DNA of 64,000 nt. Origin: Microplitis mediator. Its lineage: Eukaryota; Arthropoda; Insecta; Hymenoptera; Braconidae. How positions within the stretch are numbered: the stretch's first letter is position 1; each line of letters begins with the position of its first letter. Of this stretch, positions 1 through 10,870 are shown piece by piece. The position numbers and the translations under genes were made by a program. The notes under the pieces are model-generated. The model was given only the letters and a program-made list of their open reading frames with translations. It searched no databases and had not been told where the DNA came from. Where the stretch lies: contig NC_079972.1 of assembly GCF_029852145.1 (NCBI RefSeq), positions 11,034,986 through 11,098,985 of the forward strand. The letters run 5' to 3'.

Positions 1-337
1 ATATATGCCACGATATTAATATCGGTTTGTCACGACTAAATATCAGTCATAATATCATGTAATATTTTGACGATCTCAATATACAAGCCGGTGATATTTT
101 GTCGTGATATTATAAATGTGATATTTAGTCATATAACTTGCTAAGGAAGGCGATCTCTTTGGGTGTCTATGAGAAGGATCAAAAGTGAGGCCACACGGAC
201 AAAAATGGGCTTAAGAAATCTATGAATTTTTACGATATTGTCGACTAAACTTGAAGCAGAAAGTTGCCAACAAATGAATATTATTTGTCTGAATTAGGAA
301 TTGTAGTGGAAAATACAAAATTTTTAGAGGCTCATAC

Positions 338-1392
338 ACACTGAAAAAAAAGTGGTAATACTTTCCATCTTAACGAAGTAACTATTCCCATCTTTACATT
401 TTAATCATTCTCATTCATTTATGTTAACTTTTTCTATCGGAGATGGTAAGCATTCTTATCCGTGATGATAATCATTATTAGAAATGCGAGCGGTCCCTTC
501 ATTGACATTTTTTTTGGTCACCGGACAGTCACAGGACTGTCACATGACCGTTTGTTAAATGACGAACCAAGCAAGCGACAATGCTGCCATCTAGTGAATT
601 TCTAACAACTTATCTTAGCATATATCTCACAGATATCTTAGCATATAAATACTAATATTTAATGCTTAAAAGCTATGAATTAAAATATATTTTAGACGAT
701 GGTTTAAATAATCAAAATTAATACGAATATTCTCTAAAAGATACAAAAATCATTTATTTAAAAAAAAGATATCGTTATTAACCTTAAATATGAAGCTATA
801 TGAAATCTTAAAGATGAAGATGTAATAATACCTCTATTAAATAAAGAAACTTTTGTGATAATAATAATATGATTTATGTCATTTCATATTTATTGTATTT
901 TATTGGTTGAAAGTTATTTTAAAAGATAATTTTAAAATGGTCCATGAAAAAATTATTTTTATTCGACTTTAAAATGATTACCTGTGCAAGCTAAAACTTA
1001 AATATCTCGGTAAATTTCGGTAATACAATGATCGACTTCTTTTATAGTGTTTATTTGAGAATAAATTATAATTGAAAATTTTCGTCACAAACGCCTATAT
1101 AGATGCAAATGACCAAATTCATGACGGTTTTTAATGTGACTGTAAATTGTGCATCAATTCTCCAAAAATGCTTTATTAAAAAATTCTGTCAAAAACGTCT
1201 ATATAGATGCAAATGACGAAATTTGTGACCGTTTAAAACGTGACGGTTATTCCAGCATTACAGAATTTTTTTTAAATTATGTGACGGTCTTATGACCGTG
1301 TTTTAACCGAAAATAAAAATGACGGTCTTTTCGCATCTCTAATCATTCCCTACTGCAAGATGGTAATAGTTAGCAGTTTTTTTTCAGCGTGT
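338..1392. mobile_element. Inverted-repeat element in Sema1a intron
   Basis: The ends are inverted: ACACTGAAAAAAAAGTGGTA at the left, a matching TTTTTTTTCAGCGTGT at the right, with a further CCATCTT match inside each end. There is no coding capacity. Internally, about 1076-1260 holds two diverged direct copies of a TCACAAACGCCTATATAGAT unit. A small hairpin (GACAGTC/GACTGTC) is at about 524-541. Target duplication not resolved. Confidence 0.5.
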
Positions 1393-2064
1393 AATAATAA
1401 CTATAGTGCAGCATGGTAATTTTTTGACGATTTAACTTCCTGTTTCAAGTTTGGTCGACAGTAGAATAAAAATTCAGGCAAATAAATCCCATATTTGAAT
1501 GGATCCAATTTGACACAAAGATATGGTTCATTTGGATGAAATAGTGATTTGTTTATAGTCAATAAATCTGTATTTGAAATTTTTTCAACCAAGATTTGTT
1601 AACTATAAACAAATAAATATTTGAATGAAATAAATAATTTTGTTCAGTCAAATAAATCTATTTGTTTGGCTCAAATAAGTTGTTCTCTCAGTGTTCGTAC
1701 ACTTTTTGTCTCCGTTTTTCTATGTGCAAAAGAGTAATTTTGAACTGACATATCTGGTGATAATAAGTGATTATGGTGATTTTTATATTTCCTTTTTTCT
1801 CTCCATCAAAAATGGATTATCAATTATTATTAATATTTGATTTTGTATCTTTGATTATTTAGTAATAGTCTTTTTATTATTTTTGTTTTCGGACACCGAT
1901 AGATTGAGTTATACCAAATATAAATATAAATATTTGTATTTGTCTTTCAAATATTATAGTTGTTATTAACTAACACTTTATATACATTTACACTTTATAT
2001 TACATTTATAAAATTTCCCAGGGCGTTAAATAAATAAATAAACAAATATTTTTTTATTTTTTAG
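1393..2064. other. Sema1a intron, mostly unique AT-rich DNA
   Basis: About 1405-1600 resembles one end of the element at 35465-36081 (shared GTTTGAAGTTTGGTCGACAG-like core followed by ATAAAAATTC). The rest is AT-rich with no feature I can support except the polypyrimidine tract before 2065. Confidence 0.4.
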
Positions 2065-2153
2065 CTCCAAATTTTGTCAATTCAATGACTCAAGGTGACT
2101 TTGTTTATTTTTTCTTCCGAGAGACAGCCGTCGAGTACATTAATTGTGGAAAG
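2065..2153 (+). CDS. Sema1a: Sema1a exon, mid sema domain
   Basis: Follows an AG acceptor (2063-2064) after a T-rich tract and ends at AAG|GTAAAT. The first two bases complete a codon from an upstream exon outside the window. It encodes PNFVNSMTQGDFVYFFFRET and ends VEYINCGK, a highly conserved strand of the sema propeller. This is the first coding exon visible; 1-2064 is intron. Confidence 0.93.
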
Positions 2154-5100
2154 GTAAATAAATTATTTTTTAAATTAATATATTCACTGTTTAAAATTAT
2201 TTAAATCTTCAAGGATAATTGTCATCAATTTTTATGTAATTAAAAAAATTTTCGATCATAAAGCTCACTCTGATGCTTCGCATCATGAGTCGTGCAATTG
2301 AAGCATCATCTTTAATAAGAAATCAAGATGTTGAGTTGGATTTCAATTCGAATAATTTTATGTACCTGAAGATCAGAACGTTTTTCGCGCAACGAAAATG
2401 AAAAAAATTCGCGTAAATCAACTGTTTGAGGTGACTTAAGAGATAATTGGGGGTGGCTGCAATTTTCGGCTGACATATAAGCATATTGGCAGGGTGTGGA
2501 GTATAGGGTGGGAACAATCGAATCGATTGTAGCGCCTGCAGTGGACGAAATACGCGTTAAATCGCACTTGTCTTGTGAATAGTTAAATGAAAGCAATGTT
2601 AAAAAATAAGAACAAGTAGTTGTTGTGTTGTTAATTGCAAAAATACTGACAGAAATAGTAATTGCAAGTTTTATACATTTCCATCCATGATATTCATCTT
2701 TGGCTAAAAATTATTACGGGGAATTTTTTAAATTACAAATTTTTAACCCAAAGTATTTTTAATTGTTGAGTTTTAAAATTTAAAATTACGAATAATTTAA
2801 ATCACTTCAATTTCTTTACTTAATGCAAATTAATAATTTTAACTTTGAAAAAATTATAATTATAATTATTTTAACTCATTTGTTATTATGACTATTATTG
2901 TTGTTATTATTATTATTACAAGCTAACCTTATGTCGTTCAAAATAATATTTATTTTGTATTTATTAAAATTTTTTATACTTATTTTTTTCAGTACAATCT
3001 ACTCTATATTTTTCCACCTTTCAAATGTGGTATCACACATATATTTCGCAATCTTTAAAAATTTTAATTATTTGTTTATAAAAACTTTCCGTATTCTCTC
3101 TGTGCTTTTTGAGGATGATTTAATGCGGTCGACAGATGTCGTTTTCGTCGCGCACCTTGCCAATATGCTAAAGTGGTCCCAGTAAGAGAATGCACCTCGG
3201 AAATTGCCCCCACCACCGAACATTTATGCATTGCGCATGCGCACAGAAAAGTGGGAGAACATTTAACACATAAAACACCCAGAGTGGGAGTAAAAACCGA
3301 CGACACCCGAGGTGCATTCTCTTGTTGGGATGACAATAAACATTTTGGAAATTTAGATACAGTAGATTTTTTACTTTTCATTTTGTTTTTTTATTTTCGT
3401 TTCGCGAAAAACGTTCCGATCTTCAGGTACATATAATTTTTACAATATAGTACTGACTATCTTTTTTTAATTGAAGTTTTTGATAATTGCGAGTTTATTA
3501 AAAGTCTGCTATGAAATTTATCGTAATCGAATAATTTGAATTTTTGAGTTACTAGAAAGTTTTCAAATTATTCGATTCGAATCCGATAATTCTGACCAGT
3601 TCTCCACTATTTAATTTTTTTTAATAGTGAGCTTAGTTTTTTAAAGTACACTGAGAAAAAAAAATACTATTTTCCAAACAAGAATTTCTTGGTTCAAGAA
3701 ATCCGTTCAAAATATTTATTTTATTATTATTAATTATCAACTTCTTGAGAAAAGAGCATCAAATTTATTTTTGTTATTATATGAATTTGATATTATATTA
3801 TGAGTAAACAAAAGAATAGCTTTACTTGAATTAAATAAAAATTATTTCCTTCAATTTTACGAATTCTTGAGACAAAATTATATATTCTCGAAAATTATCA
3901 AGAATATATGTTCTTGTATCAGGTAAATATATTCTTAATAAAAGTATTTTTTTTCTCAGTGTAAAACATCTCAAAAATTTAAAAATTATTTGAAAAATTT
4001 AAAAGTTCGATTCGATTAAATTTGATGCGAATAATTCGTAAGCTCGAACTATTCGCACATTCTTAACAGTTTGCTTTAAATTTCTATAAAAATTTAAAAA
4101 CCTTTAATATTTATTTTTCAGGCTGTTTATTCACGAGTTGCAAGAGTTTGTAAATATGACCGCGGTGGTCCACATCGTTTTCGAAATAGATGGACATCAT
4201 TTCTTAAGTCTCGCCTCAATTGTTCTGTTACTGGAGATTTTCCATTTTACTTCAATGAAATACGTAAATAAATATATAATAAATATATCAAAACATAAAC
4301 ATATATTTTTCAAGGGTCTAGATAAATTTAATCTATAAAACTACTCGAATAATATTTATTTTATAAACTTATTTCATTTCATTCTATTCTATTCTATTCT
4401 ATTTAATGTTATCTTATAAATTTATTTTCTTCAGAATCAACAACTGATTTAATATCCGGTCAATACGGTAGTGTATCAGCGCAATTGATCTACGGAGCGT
4501 TTACAACACCAGTAAACAGTATAAGCGGTTCGGCAGTCTGTGCATTTTCGCTGCAAGACATCTCCGACACGTTTGAAGGCAACTTCAAAGAACAGACGGC
4601 GATAAATGCCAATTGGCTGCCGGTCGCCAGTGCCAAAGTACCGGATCCAAGACCTGGACAGTGTGTCAATGACTCTAGAACACTGCCAGATCTTACATTG
4701 AACTTTATTAAAACTCATTCGCTGATGGACGAATCCGTGCCAAGTTTCTTCGGCCAGCCCATTGTTATTCGTACAAGTTTTCAGTCAGTATAATTTATAT
4801 TTATTATCCTCATCATCATTATCATCAGCATTAGCGGCCGTTCATAAAATACGTCACGCAAAACTTTACTTTTTTAGACTCTCTCCTCCCCTTCGTCTCG
4901 CTGTCACATTTTCTGCGATTTTCCCTATCAATTTTTTAAATCAATTTTTTTTTCAACAACTAAATTACAAAAAAAAAAAAAACTAAAAATATGCACATGT
5001 AGAAAATTTAAAAAACTATAAGTGCAATTTTTTTGAATATTTTTTTTTTATAATTTATCGTCTGGATTAAATTTCAAAAATTATTAGACGTCAGTATCAT

Positions 5101-6968
5101 AAAATTATGATTCTTAAGTTAGCAGGCAATTAGCAATTTTCGGATTTTTTTTTCAACAAATCAATTGCAAACAAACAAAAAATAAAAAAATGCACATGCA
5201 GAAAATTTAAAAAACTACCGGTGCAATTTTTTCAGATAATTTTTTTTTTATAATTTACTGTTTAAAAAAAAAATCAAAAAATTATTAGACGTCGGCTAAC
5301 TTCAGTATCATGAAAAATTTATATATTTACAAATATGAAGCCAGTGACTTTCTATCGTAACAAAAAAATAAAATGTAAAAAAAACCGAGAAGAATTTGCA
5401 AAATTGTTTCCTTAGACCTCCTGACCCCCTTGTCACAGTAAGCGACCCCCCATAAGTGCGAACCCATTTTATGAACGGCCGCTTATCATTTCAAATAAAT
5501 TTAAAAAAATTTTATTTTAAAATATAGTTATAGATTCACTCAGATAGCAGTGGACCCACAAGTAAAAACTCCCGGTGGAAAAACATACGACGTATTATTT
5601 ATCGGTACAGATAACGGTAAAGTTATAAAAGCGATAAACGCCGATTCCGCGGACTCACATGAGCGGGTGAGTCCGGTTGTGATTGAGGAGATCCAGGCTT
5701 TCCCTACTTCGGTGCCCGTCCGTGGAATAAAAGTCGTACGAGCGTCTCAGGCCGGTGATGGTCTCGAAGACGGACGTCTAGTGGTAGTGGCTGACAGTCA
5801 AGTCCAGGCATTAAGATTGCATCGCTGCTACAGTGACAGAATACTGTCGTGTGGTGAATGTGTCGCTCTGCAGGATCCTTACTGTGCTTGGGACAAAGAG
5901 GAAGGTAAATGTCGGGCACTAGTTGGACCAGCGGCTACCGACGCTGCGAGATTTCTTCAAAGTGTTGCCACTGGAATTCACGCTTCCTGTCCACCCAGTA
6001 AATCACTGAGCAAAGATGCCGGCAGTGTCGGAGCTATTTCGGCAAATCAAAATAAATTCCCTCAGGACTCGTCGCCTAACAAAGACGGACAGGAGGGTGA
6101 AATAATAAATATAATGCAAGATGAAGAGCCAAATAATTCAGGTGAATTTACTTGACTCTAATTGCATTTTTTATTTTATTTATTTATTTATTTTTTTTTA
6201 GCATTTAATATTTAGTCTAAACGGAATTGATAGAGAGCAAACGGGAGAAATAAAAATTTATATATTCAGTATCCAATTTATTGAATTGGATTAATTGATT
6301 TGTTTTTATTTGTTTAACGTTTATATTTATTGACATTGTGAATTTTTAGGACCAGAAGTATCAGCGGCAGACTCACCGTTGCCTCAATATTCAGTGGAAA
6401 CTCTGGTGATGGCAGTTGTTGCTGGTGCGCTGGCGGCGTTATTCGTCGGTTTTATAGCCGGGTATTTGTGTGGTCGCAAATGCCGGAAGGATGAGGATGA
6501 CAATTTACCCTATCCCGACACCGAGTACGAGTACTTTGAGCAACGTCAGAATGTTAATAGGTCAGTGATTTGTCTTTAAACACACAAACCAGCCATTTAA
6601 CAGTTTGATAAATGTTAAATCTCTCCGCCATATCAGCAATAAATAAATTAAAATTAATAAAAATTTTTAAATCTTTAAATGCCAACAGTAGATTAGCGCC
6701 AGAACCAAAATTGTTGCCTCAAGAAGAAGTGACGTACGCAGAGCCAGTGCTGATGCCGCAGCCTCCAAAAATGCATTCACCGAAAGGTACAATGAGGAAA
6801 CCGCCGCCAACACCCGCCGAGACGCTGTTCCAGTTTCCCGAAGCGTATGGATTTCGCGGTGGCCCGCGGGACAATTTCGGAACACTGAGATCGTGTCAGG
6901 GCACCGACGCATACCGACGTAACGACGGTTTCGCAACGACACGTAGCGTTAAGAAAGTTTATCTCTGA
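2065..6968 (+). CDS. Sema1a: Semaphorin-1a, 3' part of gene (6 exons, 5' end outside window)
   Basis: Transmembrane semaphorin, an axon-guidance ligand and receptor that signals through Plexin A. Join: 2065-2153, 4122-4263, 4435-4783, 5528-6141, 6350-6560, 6689-6968. All junctions are GT/AG and in phase, giving 560 complete codons plus a stop. Domains in order: C-terminal half of the sema beta-propeller (TQGDFVYFFFRE, VCKYDRGGPHRFRNRWTSF, VPDPRPGQCVNDSR, FIKTHSLMDESVPSFF, KTPGGKTYDVLFIGTDNGK), PSI domain (CGECVALQDPYCAWD), a transmembrane helix (VETLVMAVVAGALAALFVGF) and a cytoplasmic tail (DEDDNLPYPDTEYEYFEQRQ, ETLFQFPEA, RDNFGTLRS, TTRSVKKVYL). I recognise these blocks as Sema1a-specific, not merely semaphorin. 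The exons encoding the signal peptide and first half of the sema domain lie left of position 1. The TGA end may be bypassed; see the extension at 6969-7268. Confidence 0.95.
2359..3433. mobile_element. Inverted-repeat element (ATGTACCTGAAGATC family), copy 1
   Basis: The left end TATGTACCTGAAGATCAGAA is mirrored at the right by TTCCGATCTTCAGGTACATA, followed inward by CGTTTTTCG on both sides. A second copy is at 48196-48638. It lies in the Sema1a intron between 2153 and 4122. Short ORFs inside it are not protein-like. It contains a smaller GC-richer element at 3184-3323. Confidence 0.65.
3184..3323. mobile_element. 140-bp GC-richer MITE nested in the element at 2359-3433
   Basis: The perfect terminal inverted repeat AAGAGAATGCACCTCGG at 3184 and CCGAGGTGCATTCTCTT at 3307 encloses GC-richer sequence with GCATTGCGCATGCGC. 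It stands out against the AT-rich host element, which suggests a separate, later insertion. Confidence 0.6.
3647..3963. mobile_element. Small MITE, TACACTGAGAAAAAA ends
   Basis: TACACTGAGAAAAAAAAATA at the left and the mirrored TTTTTTTTCTCAGTGTA at the right, 317 bp, no coding capacity. It lies in the Sema1a intron. Internal TTCTTGGTTCAAGAA-type self-complementary blocks recur near 26960-27070. Confidence 0.55.
4122..4263 (+). CDS. Sema1a: Sema1a exon, sema domain
   Basis: Acceptor TTTTTCAG, donor C|GTAAAT. It starts in phase 0 with AVYSRVARVCKYDRGGPHRF, continues RNRWTSFLKSRLNCS, and ends EI plus the first base of the next codon. It contains conserved semaphorin cysteines and the RWTSF(L)K(S)RLNC motif. 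Confidence 0.94.
4435..4783 (+). CDS. Sema1a: Sema1a exon, sema domain
   Basis: Acceptor TTCTTCAG, donor TTTCA|GTCAGT. It encodes QSTTDLISGQYGSVSAQLIY, GSAVCAFSLQDISDTFEGNF and KTHSLMDESVPSFFGQPIVI and ends RTSF plus two bases. The CA at its end joins the T that opens the next exon to give His, restoring a RTSFHYRFTQIAVD run. The preceding intron (4264-4434) is only 171 bp and carries an ATTCT microsatellite at about 4380-4402. Confidence 0.93.
4833..5484. mobile_element. Element with GCGGCCGTTCATAAAAT ends in Sema1a intron
   Basis: AGCGGCCGTTCATAAAATAC at 4833 is mirrored by ATTTTATGAACGGCCGC ending at 5483. It fills almost the whole intron between the exons ending 4783 and starting 5528. 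It holds two diverged copies of the common B-family MITE (about 4912-5100 and 5107-5315), so it is a nested insertion. Confidence 0.6.
5528..6141 (+). CDS. Sema1a: Sema1a exon, end of sema domain plus PSI domain
   Basis: The start was chosen at the ATAG acceptor ending at 5527, because only this choice gives YRFTQIAVD in frame with the previous exon; a second AG six bases downstream would break it. It encodes PQVKTPGGKTYDVLFIGTDN, VVIEEIQAFP, DGRLVVVADSQVQALRLHRC, and the PSI core SCGECVALQDPYCAWDKEEG. It then runs through a low-complexity Ser/Asn/Asp-rich juxtamembrane linker. The donor is TTCAG|GTGAAT. Confidence 0.92.
6350..6560 (+). CDS. Sema1a: Sema1a exon, transmembrane helix and juxtamembrane tail
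   Basis: Acceptor TTTTTAG, donor AATAG|GTCAGT. It encodes GPEVSAADSPLPQYSVETLV, the hydrophobic helix MAVVAGALAALFVGFIAGYL, the basic stop-transfer CGRKCRK and the acidic DEDDNLPYPDTEYEYFEQRQ motif, which is essentially identical in Sema1a of other insects as I recall it. It ends AG, completed by T of the next exon to Ser. Confidence 0.94.
6689..6968 (+). CDS. Sema1a: Sema1a last exon to first stop
   Basis: Acceptor CCAACAG. It encodes the cytoplasmic tail: RLAPEPKLLPQEEVTYAEPV, LMPQPPKMHSPKGTMRKPPP, ETLFQFPEAYGFRGGPRDNF, GTLRS, and RRNDGFATTRSVKKVYL before TGA at 6966-6968. Proline-rich stretches and YAEP/GTLRS tyrosine and serine motifs suit a reverse-signalling tail. The exon does not lose coding character at the TGA: composition, frame and homology continue to 7268. 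Confidence 0.93.
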
Positions 6969-7268
6969 GAAACGAGTGAGGAGGGAGGCGGCCGTCACCG
7001 TAGTTTAGGACGGCCAGGAAGAAATCGTCACAATGCGACTTCTGGTCGAAATCGCGGCGTTAATTCCGGTGGTGGACAATCGAGTCGCGGGGAACTGGCT
7101 GGTGCAAGGACACTTGAGTCACCCTCCCCGCCGTCCAGTGTCTCGTCAAGTTCGCCATCGCCTCCCTCCTCAACGCCATCACCACCGCCAACGTTATTAC
7201 CCATGTCTATTAACGACGGGTCTCCACCACCGCCGACACCACCCTGCAGTTTTATATACCGATCATAG
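6969..7268 (+). CDS. Sema1a: Sema1a in-frame extension beyond TGA (candidate readthrough)
   Basis: Codon by codon, the frame after TGA 6966-6968 is open for 99 codons to TAG 7266-7268. It begins ETSEEGGGRHRSLGRPGRNR, passes through a Ser/Pro-rich stretch (LESPSPPSSVSSSSPSPPSS) and ends PPTPPCSFIYRS. From memory, Drosophila Sema1a has a longer tail with RNRSLGRARR just after TTRSVKK and ends in NCSYIYRD, so both ends of this extension have a counterpart. The segment is much more GC-rich than the flanking DNA. No short intron could remove the TGA while keeping frame: candidate GT-AG pairs around it are under 50 bp. Readthrough, a recent nonsense mutation or a sequencing error would all fit. Confidence 0.7.
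   Translation, partial: ETSEEGGGRHRSLGRPGRNRHNATSGRNRGVNSGGGQSSRGELAGARTLESPSPPSSVSSSSPSPPSSTPSPPPTLLPMSINDGSPPPPTPPCSFIYRS
6990..7015 (+). promoter_or_regulatory. GC-rich stem-loop downstream of Sema1a TGA
   Basis: GGCCGTC (6990-6996) pairs perfectly with GACGGCC (7009-7015) around a 12-nt loop, starting 21 nt after the TGA. Stable stem-loops shortly after a stop codon are known enhancers of readthrough in insect genes. Pairing was read by eye; its stability was not computed. Confidence 0.5.
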
Positions 7269-8415
7269 TCTTCGCGTAACGGTACTAATATATACGATTA
7301 TTGTCCAGCACAAACTCGTAACATTTAAAAATATTTATCACCGTTACTCGATCTATAAATATAAATATATATATATACATAATCCACCTCCATCAATTTA
7401 TATCTATATATATATTTATACATGTTTTCACCATACAGGAAAAACAGGAGGATTAATAACGACAGCGGAAGCTGCAGAATCACCCAGTCACGGGTTTTTA
7501 ATTATTTTATTTTATTACTGTTTTTATTTTAAATTTTTTCCCCATTAACTCGTGCGCTGTTTAATTGACAAGGACTCATATATATATACGTTGGACTTAC
7601 TGCGGGTTTATTTGTGCGTGTAGGTGTGTGTGTGTCAGAGAATGCTGTGCAGCTTAATGGTGTGTGCGTGTGTGTTTAATGTATCGTACAGACATTGAGT
7701 GTCGTGCATGCTTTAAATTACAGCTGGTGTGTATTTACACTACGGGGAAACTAATATTTTTTATCGAGATGTCTGACTGACGTTACGCGTTACTCGGTCA
7801 ATTGTACAACGCTACCACTCACTGTGCGACCTATAGCGTTATTTTAATTTAAAAACTGGCAATTTTATTATTTTTTAAACAATTATTTTGCCGGTGATTA
7901 ACTAAAGATCTCTATTTATATTATTTTATATTTTATACTTAAATATTTAAGTAATTAATTAAGTAAATTTACCTCGTGCTGATAAATTTAGTTTTTTTAT
8001 TTTACAAAACGATATTATCAAGGCTTCATGTTGATAATAAAATGACAATTAATATCACTATTACTGAAACAATTATAAAAATATAAACATAATTAAACAA
8101 TTAAACAATTAACAAAGTGTGTTCGCGGGTTGTGTCGTGACTTTGACTGATTAAAAAAAACTAAAACGAAAAAAATCTTTGTCGACAAGCGTCTTTTTTT
8201 GCTTATCAACAAATCAGTTAGTTTAATCAATAGAAAAAATATTAAATTTAATGACTAAATAATTTATAATAATAGTTTGTAAGTTGGTAAAAATTTTTTG
8301 ACGCTACATAATTAGTAGTAAAGTAATTTTTAAAAATATTAATTAATGTTTATTACAATTTAACAAAATAGTATTTCATGATCTCCATTTATTTTATTGA
8401 TTAAATTTTTTATTA
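7269..8415. other. Probable Sema1a 3' UTR and downstream DNA
   Basis: Non-coding sequence follows the extension stop at 7268, with TA and GT microsatellites (about 7356-7420, 7618-7680). Complexity is higher than in the later intergenic DNA, which fits a 3' UTR, but I cannot place the polyadenylation site among the many AATAAA matches in such AT-rich sequence. Confidence 0.4.
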
Positions 8416-9148
8416 TACACTGTAAAAAATCGGAAATGATTACGAATTTTTTTAAAACCAGAATTTACTCCGTCGGAGTTAAAAAAAAAATTACACCGCA
8501 TATTAAATAGGGACTTTGTTTTTTTAGAGGAGCTATCAAAAAATTCATATGGGAATCGAGCCTAGATTTCTATGGGTTCCCACATGTCGTTTTCGGATAG
8601 ATTCCCATATGGTTTCCTGTAGAAATCCAGCAGAAATTCTGACATGGGTTTCTATGGAAATCCATATGGGAATCGTATGAATTTCCATGTAGATTTTTAC
8701 TTCGACTTCCCATGGGAGTCTGCATCATGTCAAAGTCCATATGGGAATTTTCTATGGACTAAGAATTTGACAAATTAACAAAAAGCTTCACGTTATTGAT
8801 ATAAATACCATAAGAAGTATCAAGTTCCTATGGGAATCGAAGTACCGACAATTTTCTCCAGATTTTCCATACAAGAATCCAACTACCCATAGATTCTTAT
8901 ATAAATCCATACACTTCTCTATTAATTCCTATGGATTCTTACATAAATCGATAATTTTCTATATGGATTCCTATGCAAACCCCCATAGATTTTTTTGATA
9001 GAAGTAATTTGAATCCGCGTTCACTCCGACGGAGTTTTAATATTAAAATCAACTCTCCTTCGGAGTAAATTTAACTCCGGGGGATGAAATAAAAAAAGTC
9101 ATCCGCTCGTATTCACTCCAGATTTAATCCGCTAATTTTTTACAGTGA
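8416..9148. mobile_element. CACTCCG-family MITE (K), copy 1, interrupted
   Basis: Ends TACACTGTAAAAAATCGG and ATTTTTTACAGTGA are inverted; the interior has the family's ACTCCGTCGGAGT blocks. An inner element (8533-9001) splits it. Other copies: about 21430-21706, 35642-35945, 56467-56713. Confidence 0.65.
8533..9001. mobile_element. TATGGGAATC-rich element nested in K copy 1
   Basis: CTATCAAAAAATTCATATGG at the left mirrors CCATAGATTTTTTTGATAG at the right. The interior is a string of CCATATGGGAATC/GATTCCCATATGG variants in both orientations, forming an extended self-complementary array. No ORF. Confidence 0.6.
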
Positions 9149-10065
9149 ATTTATCCTCATTTTAAATTATCACGTCATATTTTATTCACTTGACTAAATC
9201 TTACTACATATGGTATGAAAATAAAGCGGCAGTAAATCGCCGTAGTAAAAAAGAAAAGAATAAATTTTAATGCACGTCCGTTGGCAATAAAGTCAATAAG
9301 TCAATTACACGCATTATTTTTGCTTATGACGATATTTGTCGTCGGACTTATTGTCGTGTTATTGAATACACAACAACGCTAGTCTTTATATCCAATTAAA
9401 TTCACTGTCATAAATAAATAACTTCTAAAAAAAAATACTAAATATTAATACTCGTCAATAATACCAAATATATAGAGAATAAAAGCCTGATTTATTTTTA
9501 TATTAATTAAATTGTTTAATATTTGAAGATGAAATTTTTTATACGAACAAAAAAAAAAGAAAATAATAATGGAGGTCATGATTTTATTTAAATATTAAGT
9601 TATAATTGCTATTATTAATATTATTATTATTATAATTATAATAAATAATTGAGAATAATACATAAATTATAAAACAGTGTTAATTAATTTAAATGAAACG
9701 TAGACTGCGCCGTTCAAGTTGAGAACACATGATGACTTGTTAATTAAAATCAACAGTTGAGTTTTAGTTTTGTGAATTACAAAAACTGATTAAATAATTA
9801 ATAATATATTAGTTTAAATATACGCCTTTGTACTCGCAAATACGTAATGACAATTAATTCGAATGATGAGAAAAAACTAAACAGGAATTTAAATTAATAC
9901 CAAAAATAATTAAAAGGATTAACAATAAGAGATTGAGATAAAGAGTAAGAGTAAGAGTAAGAATAGGAGTAGGAGTAGAAGGTGGAAAAAAAGGCTTTTA
10001 TGTATATAATTACATATTTAAACAGTAATGGCAGTTAAAGTTATGTATGAATGGTAAATTGATAT
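9149..10065. other. Intergenic AT-rich DNA
   Basis: No gene. It contains a degenerate AGAGTAAG/AGGAGTAG purine repeat at about 9940-9985; nothing else I can support. Confidence 0.5.
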
Positions 10066-10870
10066 CCCTAGTGGAGCTGAATTATGATAAATTACGGTAT
10101 TTACCGTAAATTACCGTATTTTGCAGTAAAATACTAGATTATTACGGCAAATTTGCCGCATGTTACGGTTATTTGCTGTAAATTATGGCAATTAACTCTG
10201 ATCTACGGTATTTTTACCGTAAAACGGTACGATATTTCACTCTACGGTAAAATTCCGCACTTTTACCGTAAAATGTCGCAGGGCGGCCGTAAATTTATGA
10301 TAAATTGCCAGGTTTCAGGGTAAAATACCGTAATTTTACAGCAAATCTGCATGTCTACGATAAAGTGTCGTAATTTTACCGACCTTTTACGGTAAAATAC
10401 CGCGCGGTTGCCGTAAATTACCGCAGGATTGCCGCAAATTTACTATAAATTACTGTATTTTTACCTTAAATACTTCAATTACCGTAAAATACCGCAATTA
10501 ATTCTGATTTGCGGCATTTTCACTGTAAAACAGTACGACACTCTACGGTAAAATACCGTAATTTTGCAGTAAATCCGCACATTTACGATAAAATGCCGCA
10601 ATTTTACTGCGCCTTTACCGTAAATTATCCTAGGATTGTCACAAATTTACGGTAAATTACTGTATCTTTACCTTAAATCCCACAATTACCGTAAAGTACC
10701 GAAAAATCGCCGCAAATTGACGGTAAACTTCCGGAACTTTACCGTAACAATGCCGCAATTTATCTCAAATACTGAAATTTACTGTAAAATACCGTATTTT
10801 ACTACAATTCTTCCGAATACCATAAATTTGTGTACTTACCATAATTTACCATAATTCAGATCCACCAGGG
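10066..10870. mobile_element. TACGGTAAA palindrome-tiled element
   Basis: Ends TCCCTAGTGGAGCTGAATTA and the mirrored TAATTCAGATCCACCAGGGA bound about 800 bp tiled with variants of TTTACGGTAAATTACCGTA in both orientations. An internally repetitive foldback-like non-autonomous element; the 10636-10854 ORF inside it is just repeat read in frame. Confidence 0.7.

Noticed and set aside
3173..3436. Plus-strand 87-codon ORF
   Set aside because: Lies within inverted-repeat elements and reads through the 140-bp MITE; not protein-like.
6957..7003. Possible mini-intron removing the Sema1a TGA (GT at 6957 to AG at 7003)
   Set aside because: Only 47 bp, weak donor (GTTTAT), and it would shift the frame away from the RSLGRPGR and CSFIYRS segments.
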